From Ditylenchus dipsaci (taxonomy: Eukaryota; Nematoda; Chromadorea; Rhabditida; Anguinidae), in NCBI GenBank assembly GCA_004194705.1, contig SADC01001204.1, positions 2,976,001 through 3,040,000 of the forward strand: 64,000 bases of DNA, in the 5' to 3' direction. Shown piece by piece: positions 42,641 through 53,600 of this stretch (within the stretch, counting starts at the first letter, position 1; every line of letters starts with the position of its first letter). Made by a program: the position numbers and the translations under genes. The notes under the pieces are model-generated. The model made no database searches, had not been told where the DNA came from, and saw nothing but the letters and a program-made list of their open reading frames with translations.

Positions 42641-45118
42641 GGGTGCGATCGAGTGGGGGTAATAGGTGGAGTGAGGGGTGCTAACCTTTTTTCTAAATTA
42701 TGTGATCTTCGTCTACAAAATTTGCGCACTTTAACACACCAATTTGAGCAAAAACAAATGTTAGTGTTTATGAAGAATATGCGTAAGGTTTGCAAGAAGA
42801 GGGTCTTGTTGTTAGTTTGTGGCTTAATGAGAAATTATGTTTGCGTTAGAGAAAGGGCAGGACTGTAGGAATTGCTATTGCTCGCTAATCCTCTGGGAGA
42901 GCTTGACTAAAAGGCTCGCCCGCAATCCAATTGAGTAAGATAGAAAGCAAAGACGGAGGAGTAGCAGCAGCAGCTACTTCAAAGTACTAAACATCTATCT
43001 ATCTGGCTTACTTTTACCCATCCTGGGCTTGGCCCTGCCCCTTCTCTGACTTTCAATAATAATAATCATAATTCCGTGTTTGGAAGCAAGGGGAAAAAGT
43101 TTCCAAAATCTGCTTGCTTGTTTTTGGCGTGGGAAGTTAATTGCCACATTTGCACCCAAAGTCTTCTACCAATTTTTAAGGAGTGGCATAAAAGTTCATC
43201 TCTATTCATGTTTTGTTTGAAAACAGAACAATTTTTGTGTGTGTTAACTGTGTAGTATTTGAATTCATCCTAATTATTATGCCTCTATTTTGTCTTACTA
43301 GAATAACCACTAATTGCTACTTTTTACCTCTCTCGGCCTAACCAATCCTTTTTTTTAATTTGGCTAATAAGTGTGTTGGTGCGTGTCTGCTTTATGTATT
43401 TTCGAACAGAATAATTTTCTGAAAAATTTTAAATCTTTTTTTTTTTGTTGATAAAGAGTCAATTACGTAGGTAATTGAGTCATTTTTTCTGAGTAGATTT
43501 TAAGGAAAATCTTTTAAATTGTCTTTATTACGTTTTGAAATATGTGATTTTTTTTTTTAAGTTTTTAGATGATTTTCGGATGAGGCATCTATTTCATGGC
43601 ATTCCGACGGGCCTTTAACCTTAAAGTGGCATTCCATATTATCTGTTACTTACAAGGAAATCTCGCGAATTTTTTTACTAGATTATAACAGTTTGGTCTT
43701 ATTAGATAACCAATTTGCTATATTCGATCGAATTGGTTGAGATCTCGGGCCCATCAGCCGAGTACTAGAATCCGAAAAGGAGGAATTCGTACGAGATCTT
43801 TAGCCAAAAAGTCAAATTTTGGTCAAAAAATATTTTTTCTTCTTAAAATCAGCTTTTCAAATCAGGAAATGTCAGAAAATTTTGGTTTCAGCGAAAAAAA
43901 GTTACTCAGGAATGGTTAAAACATGATTTCGAAAAAAAGTATTGTGAAGTAAAAAAGAGCTAGTTTGCTACTAGCAACGTAAATTTTTTTTGCTAAAACA
44001 AATAAAAAAGAATGGAATATCATTTAAGACAGGATTAAGAGCTACATTAGGATAGCAAAAAAAATAAGGGGCTTTTTCCAATTTTCAGCCTTTGGTCAAT
44101 AATTTTGGCTCTTTTTTCAGCCTTTTTTTTGTCATTTTTTTGCTCTAGCCTCAGGTATCTTCTTTATTTTTTCTCATTTCTAGCATTTCATTCAAGTCTG
44201 AGAAGGCAAAATGTCGAACAATTTTTTTTCGCTGCAACCTACAGCACAAAAAAGCTCTGGTTTGTAAAAAAATATTCAAGTCAATGTCCTCAAAACTGCA
44301 AAGAGTTTATTTACCCAACCAGCTGCAATATTTAAAGTTTTTTTCGACTGGCTGCAACCAAATTTTAACTAGCCTTTCTGATTTTTCGCCCTCCAAAAAG
44401 GAAGGAAAGAAAGCGTTTACTACTTGAGATTGTCGCTTTTACTAGACAGCCCATGACGATTAGGAAATGTATAGGGTTGACTGCTCACTGGTGGTTTCGC
44501 CACTAACTAGTCTAACAAATTCCTCAACACATAAACTCTTCCATTTGCAGTTTTAAAAATTTCTGCGAACGACAGCCCAAGGGCTTGGCTAGTTAGCATG
44601 TATTGAACTTGATACACATGTCTTCAAATGATTGATTATTTGCCCTTTTTTTGTTTCAACCAATTCTAATTGTGTTTTAAAAGCTTTACTTCAAAGCTTT
44701 GCGGTCATTTTATTTCATCTTATTAACCTTTTTTTGGTTGGCCAATCTTTAGCCATTGGTTTTACTATTGGATTTGGGCTTCTGCACAACCAAATTGCTT
44801 CTGCAAATAGCACAAGTAAAAAAGTTGGAGCTTTATATCTGCCTCTTGTTAAGTATGCTAGGCGAAAAAATATATGAATTAATCTTTGTGACTTGCAGAT
44901 AGTAAGCATGTGTGCAAAACACCTTCCTGCTACCTAATTGCCACATTTTATAAAAGAATTTTTTTTGTTTAATTATTCATCTTTGTTCACAAATATTTTT
45001 TTAAATATTTCTTAGAAAAAATTATTCTGAATATATTGAGCCAGAATTTTGAATCAGCTCAGACGTGAACACCTCTCTTTGTAACCACTATTTACTTATA
45101 TAATCTATAGGGTTATCG
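42641..45118. other. No gene recognised
   Basis: 42880-43050 is GC-balanced with a run of AGC triplets; no domain is seen. The rest is AT-rich with short ORFs. Confidence 0.35.
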
Positions 45119-45742
45119 CACAGTTAACTCAACTTTTTGAAATTTTTTTCCCTTATTTCTTGTTTTTATGCAATTTTTCGTCTAATATTTTGAGCTTGTT
45201 ACTCTGTGGCAACTGGTATAAATGGTATAAAATTTTAAATGGTTTGAATTTTTTAAAAATCAAGTTTGCCAAAATTAATATATTATAACAGGGTTCTCAT
45301 CTGTGCTTTATTTGAAGATTTGTACTTTATTTGGCACCTTAAATATTTAGAAATTTTGAGATTTTACGTCAGAATCTTTATTTTTGAGGCTCAAATCAAT
45401 AAGCACTGGATAAAATGACATTCATTGACGAAAATGTTCAAAATGTACAATATTTGACAAAATGTGCTTCATCTTAAAATTTCCAGATGAGAACCCTGTA
45501 TTATAATTAAAAAGCCTCTAACGATTTCAGATGTTTACATTCCGAAAAGAGAATATTTTCTCAGAAAAAATAACCATTTTCATTAATAAATTCTGTGAAC
45601 TAAATTTTGTGAACTAAAACTAAAGTTTTGTAGCCAACATTCCAAGCTTGTCAAACGCAGAATAGTATTCTCAAAATTTTAGACGAAAAATTGCATAAAC
45701 TCAAGAAATAAGGTCAAGATTTTTAAAAAACTGAGTTAACTA
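45119..45742. mobile_element. Foldback element with CACAGTTAACTCA ends
   Basis: The left end CACAGTTAACTCAACTTTTT and the following CTTATTTCTTGTTTTTATGC oppose GCATAAACTCAAGAAATAAG and CTGAGTTAACTAT at the right. A third end of this family starts near 63749. A hAT-like MITE (45289-45498) sits in its middle. Confidence 0.65.
45289..45498. mobile_element. hAT-like MITE, nested
   Basis: A perfect 8-base duplication TATTATAA (45281-45288, 45499-45506). Inverted ends CAGGGTTCTCATCTG / CAGATGAGAACCCTG are exact over 15 bases. The interior is AT-rich without an ORF. Confidence 0.9.
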
Positions 45743-45782
45743 TAATTTAAAAGCAGAAAAATAGATTCAAAATGCTTTACAC

Positions 45783-46903
45783 TAGGGTTGTAATCTTTCC
45801 GGAAAGAATATTTTGCCAGAAAATTTCCGGAAAGTTTCCGGAAACTTTCCAGAAAGTTTCCAAAATGTTGGAAAGATACTTTTTCGATTCTCCCACTTGA
45901 GTTCTTCCATTTTTTTCGCACAAAGCCTCTGTTACATCAACAAATAACATAATAATATTCAAATCAACAATTAATCGAAGCCAAATAAATCATTCTCATC
46001 ATAAAGTGCAAAATCATAAAGAATAAAGTGCAAATTAATGAAAGGGCATGTGGATACTTTCAAAGGGGAACCTTTATATATGCAGCGCCTAGGTCACAGG
46101 TTCAACTACCACAGGGTGCATAGCCTATTTTCCTACCCCATATTTTGTAATTTTTTTACAAGTTTGATGTCAAACGCGCTTAAGGCGCCGGCGCTTAGCC
46201 GGCGCTCCGCCGGGTTCAAAGTTAGCGCCGGCGCTCCGCTGAGTTCAAAGTTAGCGCCGGCGCTTAGCCGGCACTTCGCCGGGTAGCCGGCGCTTAAACA
46301 ATCCTGCCTTATACATGATTCCGAGAAGTACTCTTGGCAATAAAATGCATATAGAGACTCTTTTTGCCAGCTCCAGTGACCAAAACAGGGAAAAACAGGC
46401 AAATAGTCAAAAGGGTCAAAATGCTTTACAAAATTTATTTGACACATTTTGCCTTTTAGTCATACTCACTTGAAATAGTAGGCTAGAGTTAGTTAGATGA
46501 ATTTATAAAAATTTACATTTGTACACACACGGCCACGCAGCGTTGAGAAAAAAGGTAAAAGATTCTTGAAGCGTTTGCCCTGGTTCACCCCGAGAGAAAA
46601 GTTAAATTTTAGTCAGAATTTGATAATTGGTCGGGAGTTGGGGGTTGACAGTTGGGATGGTCGGCAGCTGACCCTCTTTCAACAAGAGCGGATATAACAA
46701 AAGAATAAAGTGAGCTGAATACAGGCAAATAAAAATGCCAGAATTTGAGGACAGCAATTACAAGGACATGTTAAGACATTTGAATTCGCGCCCAAAAGAA
46801 TCTTTCCAAATTTTAAGGCTCTGGAAAGAATCTTAATTCTTTCCGGAAAGTTTCTGGAAAGTTTCCAGAAATTTTCCGTGGAAACTTTCCATCACCAACC
46901 CTA
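45783..46903. mobile_element. hAT-like element with GGAAAGTTTCC core and nested insertions
   Basis: A perfect 8-base duplication CTTTACAC (45775-45782, 46904-46911). Inverted ends TAGGGTTG / CAACCCTA. Next to each end is an array of GGAAAGTTTCCGGAAACTTT-type units, self-complementary. The middle holds a T-arm-like end (46070-46110), a GGCGCC array (46183-46290) and a GTAGCGCC-family fragment (46310-46440). Confidence 0.85.
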
Positions 46904-46911
46904 CTTTACAC

Positions 46912-48646
46912 CCTTTGAAATTTTGAAAAATAATATTATTTTTCTAAAAAATTGTTAATATATTCCAAATATCGATGAGTCAATTAATTTGTCATTATAA
47001 AGTAAAAGAGGAGAGCTACATGCTGAGCTAAATAATAAAAATCGGAAAAAAAATTTAAAAATTTGCCGAAAACTAAGATTGAAGAAATTTTTATTGACTA
47101 AAATAGTTTTCAAGACTTGCTCTGCATTAGAGTTTTATTTTCTGCAATGTTTGGCATTTCAATTTTTTCTAGATGTCATCATCAGAATTTAGAGAAATGA
47201 GGAAAAAGTTTCATGAGTATTGCACTTTTTAGAATTGAAATCCTAAGGGATTCTAAATTTTTGGCTTAATCATCTAACTGTTGTGGTTAAGTAATTAACC
47301 TTCATTAAGAGATGTGGACTCGAACTTCCGTTAAACTACACTTTTCAGTTTAAGGAATCGCATTAATTTGACTATGTTGTTATTTGCTATTAAATTAATG
47401 AGGAGAAAAACTTTTTTCCACACGCTATTTGGTACATTAAGAAACGCAATCAAAACAACATGTAAGCATAAACTTCTTCAATAGTGCAAACAGGCTTAAT
47501 ATTCAGTGCTTTTTACCACGCTATTGCACTCTCTGTCTTATTGGAACATATTTGCTAACTTTGCAACACCTTTCTAGACAAATATCCAGCAATCCAGCGG
47601 GGCAAAATAATTTTAGCCATTTTAAAAAGGTGCTCCCAACAACCAACTAGAACCAATTTTTTTTTCTTAAAAGTCTCAAAAAGTGTTAATAGACTCTTCT
47701 TGATTGATTTCAGACAAAAAAAAATTTTGCTAAAAAATTTCTAAAAATTTTTTTTCCTTCGTCCCCCAGGCTGATTTTTCAGAATCATTTTTTATAAATC
47801 AGATTGGGGGACCAAGGCAAAAAAATTTTCAGAATTTTTTATCGATTTTTTTTTTCTAAAATCAACCAAAAAGTGTCTTTTGGAGAAAAAAACTTTTTTC
47901 GAAAAAAATCAATAGGGGGGACCAAGGCGTACTTTTTTTGGGGTGGGCGCGAACGCATACAGAGCACTCACCGCAAAAGTGAGTAATATTTCATGCTACC
48001 TTCTAATTTCGGCTGGATTGTACCCTGCATCCTTCTCTCCATTCAATCAACATTGGAAACAGGGACGAACAAAATTGCAAAAACTTTTCTTATAGGACAG
48101 GGTATAAATGAAGTTTTTCATGGCTAAATAAGCTAGAAGTGTAGCTCTAGAAACTTTATTTTCACCATGTCTTACAAAAAAAATTTGCAAATAAATTTTT
48201 TGCCTTGGCTCCTTGTCGATTGACTGAAGGTACGCGAAAGTACGCATTCTAAACAACATTTTTGAAAATTTTGACTAATTAGGATAGAATAAGTCTTATT
48301 GTTGAGACACGCTTTAAAATTGCATATAAGCTTAATTAGTAACTACTTTTAAGTTTAGCAATCAAATTTCATACCTATTATTGATGAAAACCATGTCTTA
48401 AGCGCTGTCTGATGAGTTTGCACCTTCCTGTGTTATTATTCTAAAACAGCTGCAAATAGTTTTTTATGTCTATTTTTTGTAGAATCATTAGGCAAAATGA
48501 CTTTACAGATTTCTTAAATAATAGAAATTGCAAACTTTAATTTTTGTTCGTCAAGCTAGTGCTGTTATGCCCTATTTCGTAGTTTCTATTCAACTAAATG
48601 TTCCCCATAACAATTAAGTTTCTAACGATATTTATGGTATATTGAA
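46912..48646. other. No gene; GGGGACCAAGGC-family pieces at 47760-48250
   Basis: GATTGGGGGACCAAGGCAAA near 47800 and AGGGGGGACCAAGGCGTAC near 47915, with CTTCGTCCCCCAGGCTG opposing. The remainder is AT-rich without recognisable coding sequence. Confidence 0.4.
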
Positions 48647-48654
48647 TAAATTTC

Positions 48655-49985
48655 GGCGCTACTGGCTTATACCCCCCCCCCATTGGTTTTATACCCCCCC
48701 CCCATATTGGGAGGGGAAGGGAATAAAAGGGGGCCACTAATCACACATGGCCCCTAACAAGAAGATGTTGAACATAGTTTTGAATACTGGGGCCTACCGC
48801 ATAAATAACTCTGGTATGCATGTTTTTTCATGCATCCAGAGTCACTTTCGAGTAATTTGTGTCTAAGGTATGTGGGTGTGCGCATCTCAACTCCAAGCCC
48901 CAAGCCCCTGCGCCCCCGAAGGAGGCGCAGGGGGCTTGAGAGTTAGAGATGCGCGCACGCACTTACCTTAGACATGATTCCGAGAAGTACACTTGATCAT
49001 GAAATGCATATAGAGACTATTTTTGCCACGGCTCGAGTTGAAAAACATGGTAAAGCAGCTAAAAAAAGTGGCCCCTGTGTCGCGAGCGGCCACGGCCAAC
49101 AGCTCGTGAATTGGAAAAAGGGGAATGGAGGGGATATTTGATCCCACTCCCTTTGGATCCGCAGGGAAATGCCTTAACCAGTAGGCCACCAAACCCCAGA
49201 CTGGGAAAGTGAAGAAGTTTGTAGACATCACTTGCGTCGAAGACGCAACACTCCCCACCGAGGAGAGTGGGGGGCTTGGCTTGTTTTAGCCAGCTGGAGT
49301 GTTTCCCAGGCCGTGATTTTTTGTTGTTGTTATTGCCTGGTCTGTTCATCTGCAGCCAACAGTCCTTTTCTTTTTGCTTTTTGTAGACTGCTGACCAGGT
49401 TGTGGGTGAGTAAGCTGTTGGTTAGAGCTGTTCCCTTCTTTTGCTACTAAGCTTATTCTCTCTGTGCTTTTCTTCAAGCTGGAGGGCTCTTCGCTGGGGA
49501 GACTGCTGTGTCCTTTTGCTTCTCTGCCTGCTGGACCTGTTCTTTGACTACTGGACCAGGAAGTTGCAGGTCGGTTGCACGCCAAGATCGCCATGTCGCG
49601 AGCGGCCACGGCCAACAGCTCGTGAATTGGAAAAAGGGGGAATGGAGGGGATATTTGATCCCACTCCTTTGGATCCGCAGGGAAATGCCTAACCAGTAGG
49701 CCACCAAACCCAGACTGGGAAAGTGAAGAAGTTTGTAGACATCACTTGCGTCGAAGACGCAACACCTGTATTATTCCCTTCCCCTCCCAATACAGCCCAT
49801 AATCCCTTTTTAACTGCTTCTCTGGTTCCTATATGGCAAAATTATTGCATAAGAATGGTTTTAGACACTCCCAAAAAAGTCGGTTTTTGGGGGGTATATG
49901 ACAGTAGGTCCGATTTTTTGGGGGGGGGGGGGGGGGTATAAGAAAGTAGCTTTTGGGGAGGGGGGGGGTATAAGCCAGTAGCGTC
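48655..49985. mobile_element. GTAGCGCC-family element, whole, with nested insertion
   Basis: A perfect 8-base duplication TAAATTTC (48647-48654, 49986-49993). Inverted ends GGCGCTACTGGCTTATACCC / GGGTATAAGCCAGTAGCGTC, followed by long C or G tracts. The hairpin core 48850-48970 pairs TGTGGGTGTGCGCATCTCAA with GTTAGAGATGCGCGCACGCA. A second insertion (49078-49764) sits in its right half. No ORF of substance. Confidence 0.85.
49078..49764. mobile_element. Miniature element with terminal direct repeats (TRIM-like) carrying tRNA-like sequence
   Basis: Direct repeats 49078-49250 and 49594-49764, near-identical, each starting TGTCGCGAGC and ending GACGCAACA (TG...CA). Flanks carry a 4-base duplication CCTG (49074-49077, 49765-49768). 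Both repeats hold, on the - strand, TGGCCTACTGGTTAAGGC (a classic type II tRNA A box) and GGGATCAAATATCCC (degenerate B box). The 343-base interior has no ORF of substance, and I see no clear primer-binding site or polypurine tract. Confidence 0.75.
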
Positions 49986-49993
49986 TAAATTTC

Positions 49994-50609
49994 ATTTTCA
50001 CCCAGTCTAAAAATAGCTTCCAAGTGACATTTCAGTCATAAAATATGAGTTTTCTTGGAAAATCTTGTCTTTACGTCGTCTCTAATCATTTGTTATGAAA
50101 AAGATTGAAAAAATGCTGTATCTATTATTTGGCTTGAACTCATTTTTGAAATAAAGTAAAAAAAGAAGCTAAATTATGCAAAAAGTATTAAAACATCACG
50201 ATTCACTGATCTGGAATATCATTATTTTATTTCCCGTATTTATTTCCTTGTTTTTGTAATTTAATATATAATTTAATTTTTCCTAATCTTCGGCCCAATT
50301 TTTTTACCACAAATAGACAGTAGCTTTTAAAAAATTAGTTTTACAACTTTTGCTGTCTATTTTTGTTCATAAGCTTCACTAATAGCCGATATCACTTCCA
50401 TAAATAAATTCAATGCACGTCGGCATTTATTATTATTACCATTCACATACACGCTTTTAAGGATTAATCTAGCTAAACTTTTTTTTTCAACCAGAATGTA
50501 TTTATTGTTCCGATTACCCTTCTTTTTGCTGTCAAAACAGCAGTATTCACTTAATTTGTGTCAAACTTCTGACTAATTACCTGACTTATAAATTTTCATT
50601 GATTTTCAG
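49994..50609. other. Upstream region of the GPCR gene, no gene seen
   Basis: AT-rich. A strong acceptor GATTTTCAG ends at 50609. The sequence after it starts with a nine-codon upstream ORF (ATG TCT GGA ... TAG) before the likely start at 50654. Confidence 0.45.
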
Positions 50610-50653
50610 AATGTCTGGAGTGAAAAAAGTCAGCTAGACCATTAGCCATAAGA

Positions 50654-53600
50654 ATGAGCCAAGGAGTGCCGGAATGCATCAACCGCAGGTGAAAAAACCT
50701 GCTTTCAGAAGCAAAAAGGGCAAAAAATAATTTATTTTGACTTGCAGCCAGTGCCGCGAGATCATCATCGACAGTCAAGTGCCGATTGACTGGGCACTGC
50801 CTTTGTATGGCTATGCTATGCCTTTAATTGTTGCCCTGACCATAGCCACCAATTCATTTATTGTGGTGGTTCTGTCTCATCGATACCTGCGCACACCCAC
50901 CAATTGTGTGCTGCTGGCTATGGCAGTCACAGAGTTGCTGACTGGAATGACCTGCTTGCCTTGGTTGCTCTACTACTACACTTTTGGAGGCTATTTGACA
51001 GACCAGAGGTAGTTTTTTGAAAATATGTATTCAAGGTCTGAGGTTAAGAATATATATAAAACAAATTTTTTAAATTTTTTAAATGGTGCTAGTTCATGAC
51101 TTGAAATATATTCTAATTTTGAAGCCGGAGCAAATTAAAAAAATTTTCTATTGTCATAATTAACGCTGAAAAAAGTCAGCTTTAAAGTCAGCTCAGTGTT
51201 TGCACTCAAGCTTTACTGGGGCCTAGCACGCCCCTAGGGCTCTGCTAGCCATTTTAGTGTTGGCCTTTTGAGGATGAATCTTGCTTTACGCAAATCAATA
51301 AAACAAAGTCAACAAGACCTAGCTCTATCACTATCTTCCAGATAATGTGCTTCATATTAGGACATAAAACATGTCACTGGATGCTTGTGTGTATTTGATT
51401 AGTTAAGATCATAACTGAAAAATCGACCCTACTCAAGTATCCCTCTAGAAACACAGATCCCTACCACCCAAAAAAAATTAGGATCCAGTCCTTTTCACGC
51501 AAATTAACCATTTTTATACCTTTCAACCCAACTTAGCATTTCATCTCCTAAATTTTTAATTTCTAACATTTTTTCACAAAAAAAATCACGGGCGTGTTTA
51601 TCAGTAGACATTGAATCAACTTCTCAAGCTTTTCAGGCTAGGTCTACCATCTTTTTGGTGCACAATGTTTCCTTATATGGCATCAATTTTGCCTTCAATT
51701 TTTCACACTGCTGCAATTTGGTGAGTTAAGTTTAGCTGTCTGAAACAGCCAAACAATAAATTTGTTGCAGGTTGACAGTGTATTTGGCAGTGCAACGATA
51801 TATTTACATTTGTGTGCCTAAGATGGTTCAGGATCATTGTACAATGAGCCGGAGTAAACAGGTGAGTGCTTCAAAAAAGTTAATATGTTAAAAGCGTGTT
51901 CACAATGAGTGTCGACCTAGCCATTCTTCGAGCACGGGAATAGGTGTAAGTTTGCGGAAAAAACGTTCTGTTTGTAACATCTGGTCGATAAGTTGCAGGG
52001 CTTCAAAATGAGCTATTGGCAAGTTAATGTGATTGAAAAAATTTGGATAAAATTTTTTAGGTCCACACCATAGTCGACACTTGACTAACAAGGGGATTGT
52101 TCGAACTGTCCCCCGCCTAACTTCAATCTTATGCGTTCATCTTGCAGCCCATGGTCGATTTACTTAGTGCAGGAAAAGTCCTGGTGGTGGACAGAGACAA
52201 AATTTAGAGCTCTAGGTCAAAGAAAGTCGAACCCCCCCCGCCAAACGCTAATTTTCAATACTCATGTACCCCAATGCTCAGTTTTTGTCAATCAAGTGCC
52301 AAATCTGATAATTTTGACCTTATAATACTTTTTGATTCTACGTTTATCAGTGATGTTTTCAGAAATTATTTGAATTTTTTTCGAAAATCGAAATTTTAGG
52401 GATCTATGGAAATTTCGATTTTCAAAAAAAATTGAAATAATTTCTGAAAACATCACTGTTAGACGTAGAATCAAAAAGTATTATGAGGTCATAATTATCA
52501 GATTTGCCACTTGATTGACAAAAAACTGAGCATTGGGGTAGGTGAGTATCAAAAATTAGCGTTTTTGGGGGGTTTTTCGACTTTCTTTAAGCTAGAACTC
52601 AAAGTTTCTGTCTCTGTCCGCCGCTAGGACTTTTCCTGCACTAAGTAAATCGACCATGGGCTACAAGATGAACTCATCAGATTGAAGTTAGGCGGGTGGA
52701 CAGTTCGAACGGTTCCTTGTAAGTATGAGCATCAGTGTCGACCTGCGTGACTAAAGAATTTTTATGCAACTTTTTTTAATTAGATGTAGTTGGACAATAC
52801 TTTTTTGTGCGCAAAAATACTTTGTTTTGGCGCAAATCCACTTTTTTTGGCGCAAATTTTTGTCTTGCGTAATTAGATTGAACATTTTCACTCATTTTTT
52901 AAAGTTTTAACATCATCATGTAGCCACGCTCTTTTATTTTTCTAATGATGTATCATTTATTGCATCATCTTTATAAAATGTAATACAAAAAGCTGAAAGT
53001 ATGAACTAAATTGTTGTTCTGATTTGATTCATACTTTTAGCTTCATTTTTAGAGATGATATAATAAATGATACCTCATTAAAACCTAGAAGAGCGTGGCT
53101 AGATAATGATGTTTAAACTTTTAAAAAAACTTGAAAATTTTCAATCTAATTACGCAAAACGAAAATTTGCGCCAAAAAAGAGTGTATTTGCACCAAAAAA
53201 AGTATTGTCCGATGTAGTTTTTCAATAGATCTTTTTGAAGACCTGCATCTTAGCTAAAATATGTCACTGACAGAAACAAAATCAATGGAGAAAAAAAATT
53301 CACAGCCTTTTTTGCGCTAAAAGAACTCTTGTGTCGAAACTTTATGTTAACGTGCCTAACGGAATAGCTAGCTGCGCACAAACAGCAAAACCATGTAGCA
53401 TACCAGGGCTGTACCGGATATCCGATATCCGACATCCGATATCCGATATCCGGCACTTTTTGACATCCGATATCCGGTATCCGATATCCGAAAAAATGGC
53501 CAATTTTCGGAAAAATTTTTTTAAAACTTTTTTGAAATTTAGAAAAAAAAATTCAATTTTTTTTCAAAATTTCATCAAAAATATCCGAAATCCGATATCC

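Noticed and set aside
46038..46286. 82-codon ORF across the GGCGCC array
   Set aside because: It is formed mainly by the simple repeat (Ala/Pro/Leu/Ser-rich) inside a hAT-like element; no sign of coding constraint.
48968..49707. Overlapping ORFs of 70-96 codons around the direct repeats
   Set aside because: The same frames appear in both direct repeats and on both strands. They are shadows of repeated non-coding sequence with tRNA-like content.
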